A stretch of 32,819 nt of DNA. It comes from Dolichospermum circinale AWQC310F (GTDB taxonomy: Bacteria > Cyanobacteriota > Cyanobacteriia > Cyanobacteriales > Nostocaceae). The notes under the pieces are model-generated. The model did not search any database. It was not told the origin of the DNA and saw nothing but the letters and a program-made list of their open reading frames with translations. The stretch spans positions 88,208 to 121,026 of the forward strand of contig NZ_KE384664.1 of assembly GCF_000426925.1 (NCBI RefSeq), written 5' to 3'. Positions within the stretch are counted from its first letter, which is position 1. Every line of letters begins with the position of its first letter. Of the stretch, positions 32,811 through 32,819 are shown in pieces. The position numbers were made by a program, and so were the translations under genes.

Positions 32811-32819
32811 TAGTAAAAG
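32209..32819 (+). mobile_element. IS607-type insertion sequence, right part beyond the window
   Basis: Only the transposase region is visible; a tnpB gene, if present, would lie past 32819. IS607 elements have no terminal inverted repeats or target duplications, so the left boundary, probably shortly before 32209, cannot be fixed. Confidence 0.55.

Overview
The window looks like chromosome from a low-GC cyanobacterium, most likely a heterocyst-forming Nostocales (Anabaena/Dolichospermum/Nostoc type). The signs are many HIP1 octamers (GCGATCGC, for example at 3416-3423), the divergent cyanobacterial Hfq beside dapF, a DUF6737 protein, two cyanobacterial Ser/Thr kinases, an NDH-2 dehydrogenase and several short dispersed palindromic repeats of the kind common in this group. 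No phage, plasmid or CRISPR locus is visible.

Layout. 0.1-3.4 kb: a tandem histidine phosphatase, a Uma2-type nuclease, dapF, and divergent hfq. 3.5-4.7 kb: a HipA-like N-terminal fragment translationally coupled to a HIRAN protein. 4.8-8.3 kb: a KefB-type cation/proton antiporter with an RCK region, and purD. 8.6-10 kb: a toxin-antitoxin patch with a TumE-like pair and yefM-yoeB, the latter with a recognisable promoter and a TGTACA operator pair. 10-11.6 kb: tmk-holB. 11.7-14.5 kb: two paralogous membrane-anchored kinases, the second with altered catalytic motifs. 14.5-15.07 kb: gene-free DNA with palindromes and a scrambled 60-bp scrap of holB.

15.07-19.0 kb is the most unusual part. A small unknown protein, an AprA/fumarate-reductase-like flavoprotein and a two-cluster ferredoxin form a tight operon. 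It is divergent from a lipoprotein solute-binding protein of the sulfonate/nitrate/taurine class, and no permease or ATPase is present. The flavoprotein is more GC-rich than its surroundings. The parts suggest uptake and reduction or oxidation of a small anionic, possibly organosulfur, compound; the substrate cannot be read from the sequence.

19.8-23.2 kb: a same-strand cluster of DUF6737 protein, TIGR04283-type glycosyltransferase, TVP38/TMEM64 membrane protein and a mercuric-reductase-like flavoprotein without the C-terminal cysteine pair. 23.2-27.2 kb: miaE, an Rpn/DUF2887 protein, recR (which appears to start at ATT) and hisS. 27.3-31.3 kb: an aldehyde dehydrogenase divergent from an isocitrate-lyase/PEP-mutase-family enzyme, then NDH-2. 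31.3-32.8 kb: decayed accessory DNA with a vapC remnant, repeats, and a frameshifted IS607-type serine transposase at the right edge.
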